Shown here: piece after piece, positions 3,998 to 5,792 of the stretch | How positions within the stretch are numbered: position 1 is the first letter of the stretch | Layout: the number at the start of each line of letters is the position of its first letter | From: Campylobacterales bacterium | GTDB taxonomy: Bacteria; Campylobacterota; Campylobacteria; Campylobacterales; Nitratiruptoraceae | Length of the DNA stretch: 5,792 nucleotides | NCBI GenBank assembly: GCA_027068245.1 | Contig: JAMOUF010000289.1 | Span: 1-5,792, forward strand | Reading direction: 5' to 3' | Notes under the pieces: model-generated | Databases searched by the model: none | Seen by the model: only the letters and a program-made list of their open reading frames with translations | Told to the model about the DNA's origin: nothing | Position numbers and translations under genes: made by a program

Positions 3998-5792
3998 ATG
4001 GTAGTAAAAAAAGAGGGTGCGAAGATACTTCTTGCACTTCATAGAAGCGACGATAAGACTATAAATGTGGAAAAACTCAACAAAGAGGCTATAGAAGAGC
4101 TAAATCTTAGCGGCCTTGTCAGATTTCCAATCCCCGCAAAAATAGAGCTTACATATGCAGGTGCCATGGTGGCCGAGGCTTTGGCCAACCTTGAAAAAGA
4201 GGGAAAGATAGAGAAAGTGGAGGAGTGGAAAGATAGTTTCAAATGGCTTTGCAGCGAGGTTATAGCGATGATAGACGCGGCCGCCAAAAACAAAGACAAA
4301 ACCACCAAGATAAGCCAGCCACCTTTGGAAAAAAGAGGTTTTGCAACAGAGAAAAGAGAGCTTAGCGAAGAGGCGAAGAGCGTATATGAGGCTTACAACA
4401 TCAGCGAACCTGAACTGGTAATCGACGCCAAACTTGCCGAATATATCAGAAAATCCCCTATGGGCCCAACTGATGCGCACTATCTGCCTATCGAGGGCAA
4501 CAACAAAGATCTGCTTGAGGCTATGAGGCTTATAGCCTACTCCGTTCCAGATGGGGACTTTTTTACCTTTACGGAGCTTGGTCAGGCCGTAAAAGAGACG
4601 CTAACTCTTGGAGGATTCGCCAGCGAGGGAGCGGTGCTTGACATCTCCATCCTTGAGAGTATCGCCAGGGTGGCTGATGGAGAGGACGTGGATGTGGAGA
4701 CGCTTATACATCTTGAGGAGCTTGGATACGTAACTGACGTGGATACGCTGACAAAAGCGGGAGAGAAAGCCCTTGAGGTTTACAGAATATTCAAAGACAG
4801 AACCGAAAGGCCTCTAAAGAGTTTCGCCATAGAGATAGAGGAAGTTGAGACACTAAAGACCATCAAAAAAATCTGGGAAGAAAAATATACCTCAAATCCT
4901 GAGGAGACCGCAAACTTCGAGGAGATAAAAAGAGAGCTTGTAGATAGAAAGATTAGAGAGTATAAAAAGGTTCTTGAAAAGTATGGAAGACGCCTAAACG
5001 AGATGCCTTACAAGAAAAAAGAGATACTCAAGAAGTTTGGCGAGGCCAAGGACATGGTTAAATGGTTCGAGGAAAACTTCGATTTAAGAGAGTATCTATA
5101 CAGCCTGGAGGCTTTCAACCTTATCTATGAGGGGGTCGATAACAAAGGTAGAGCCGTTTACTATATTACAGAAGATGGATATGCGGTCATAGAGGACCAA
5201 AAAGATGAAAGAAGCATCCACAGCTGGTCCGTCAAAACCCTTACCATCTCAAACAAAATTTTCAGCTCTCCAAACAAAGAGTGGGTGATAGAGGCCAGAA
5301 AAGAGAGACTTCTTGGAACCTATGAGCCAAGCAAATCGGGGCTTTTGTATGAGGAGCTGGCATACCATAGAAAGCTTCCATTTATGACAAAATACGAAGC
5401 CGACATATTCAAAATAATTCCGGACAGGGGAATTGCCTGTGAGGATATATTGGAAGAGTCTTTGAGCGAAGAGGAAAAAATCAGAAGAGTGGAGGCTTTG
5501 GATAAACTGGAGGCCAAAGGTTTTATCGAGATTATGCCAGACGGTCATATCATCGAAACCGAATACGGCAAAATCATGGACGATGTATTAAGCACCATTC
5601 CAAGCGGTTTTGGAGCTCCTATCAATCCTATTATCTACAGGGTCGTAAAAGCGATAGCTGAAACCGGGAGTATGTATGTAAAAGAGAAAAAGGTAAGAAT
5701 ACTGCCTGAAAACATAAAAGAGGCGATTAAAAGAAGCGGTCTTAGCAAAGAGAGTTTCGAGAAGGCCTATATCGCGGCAAGAGAGGCCAAGC
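3998..5792 (+). CDS. Probable DUF505-family protein with tandem winged-helix-like units (3'-truncated by window edge)
   Basis: The frame is open from ATG 3998 to the window end, giving 598 codons with no stop. It has no signal peptide or membrane segment and is rich in Lys, Glu and Leu, so it should be a cytoplasmic protein. I tentatively assign it to DUF505, an uncharacterised family of long proteins from archaea, Aquifex and relatives; this rests on recognition of overall character, not on a search. Several segments share a winged-helix-like ending in which a hydrophobic helix leads to a short G-[LFY]-[IV] strand, a wing and an LT-x2-G-x4-E-like helix: residues 36-62, 240-263, 371-400 and 505-531. 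A charged helical linker (about 284-360) separates the second and third units. There are only two cysteines (C85, C481) and no recognisable nucleotide-binding or catalytic motif. It sits just after a stress operon with a similar leader. Function unknown; nucleic-acid binding or scaffolding is inference. Confidence 0.6.
   Translation, partial: MVVKKEGAKILLALHRSDDKTINVEKLNKEAIEELNLSGLVRFPIPAKIELTYAGAMVAEALANLEKEGKIEKVEEWKDSFKWLCSEVIAMIDAAAKNKDKTTKISQPPLEKRGFATEKRELSEEAKSVYEAYNISEPELVIDAKLAEYIRKSPMGPTDAHYLPIEGNNKDLLEAMRLIAYSVPDGDFFTFTELGQAVKETLTLGGFASEGAVLDISILESIARVADGEDVDVETLIHLEELGYVTDVDTLTKAGEKALEVYRIFKDRTERPLKSFAIEIEEVETLKTIKKIWEEKYTSNPEETANFEEIKRELVDRKIREYKKVLEKYGRRLNEMPYKKKEILKKFGEAKDMVKWFEENFDLREYLYSLEAFNLIYEGVDNKGRAVYYITEDGYAVIEDQKDERSIHSWSVKTLTISNKIFSSPNKEWVIEARKERLLGTYEPSKSGLLYEELAYHRKLPFMTKYEADIFKIIPDRGIACEDILEESLSEEEKIRRVEALDKLEAKGFIEIMPDGHIIETEYGKIMDDVLSTIPSGFGAPINPIIYRVVKAIAETGSMYVKEKKVRILPENIKEAIKRSGLSKESFEKAYIAAREAK

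Noticed and set aside
4039..5548. Several antisense ORFs inside the DUF505-like gene
   Set aside because: All lie within one uninterrupted 598-codon plus frame with a good RBS and normal codon use.
1..5792. CRISPR arrays, tRNA/rRNA genes, insertion sequences or attachment sites
   Set aside because: No spaced direct-repeat array, RNA gene signature, transposase or terminal inverted repeats were seen on either strand.

Overview
The window looks like chromosomal DNA of a chemolithoautotrophic, probably vent-type or thermophilic bacterium. Campylobacterota (for example Hydrogenimonas- or Nitratiruptor-like lineages) is my first guess and Aquificota the second. The evidence is moderate GC, heavy use of AGA for Arg and ATA for Ile, -10-like boxes with no clear -35, purine-rich Shine-Dalgarno sequences, a fumarate reductase/succinate dehydrogenase module, and two families known from Aquifex and archaea (a DUF1931 histone-fold protein and a probable DUF505 protein). 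The assignment is inference and no rRNA is present to settle it. All real genes are on the plus strand.

Region 1 (1-1850) is respiratory. It holds the C-terminal 112 residues of a fumarate reductase/succinate dehydrogenase flavoprotein, a 135-bp gap with its own candidate promoter, a complete iron-sulfur subunit, and a cysteine-free Crp/Fnr-type regulator overlapping it by one base. The iron-sulfur subunit has four cysteines in each of its two C-terminal clusters, so the last cluster is probably [4Fe-4S] rather than the classical [3Fe-4S]. No membrane anchor gene is visible.

Region 2 (about 1851-3914) is a compact three-gene operon: a secreted YfdX-family protein, a DUF1931 histone-fold protein and a six-helix HdeD/DUF308 membrane protein. 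The intergenic gaps are 9-10 bp, and the Shine-Dalgarno sequences of genes two and three overlap the preceding stop codons. A strong hairpin terminator closes the operon. YfdX and HdeD are stress proteins (the EvgA/acid-resistance network of E. coli; both also occur in the transmissible locus of heat resistance). Finding them around a histone-fold protein suggests a stress module that links envelope protection with nucleoid protection. This is the most interesting feature of the window.

Region 3 (3915-5792) is a separate transcription unit. One long ORF (at least 598 codons, running off the right edge) encodes a soluble protein that I tentatively place in DUF505. It appears to be built from several winged-helix-like units. 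Its promoter/leader shares a box (CTAAAATT, 3 nt, TCAAC) with the leader of the yfdX operon at almost the same distance from the start codon, so the two units may be co-expressed.
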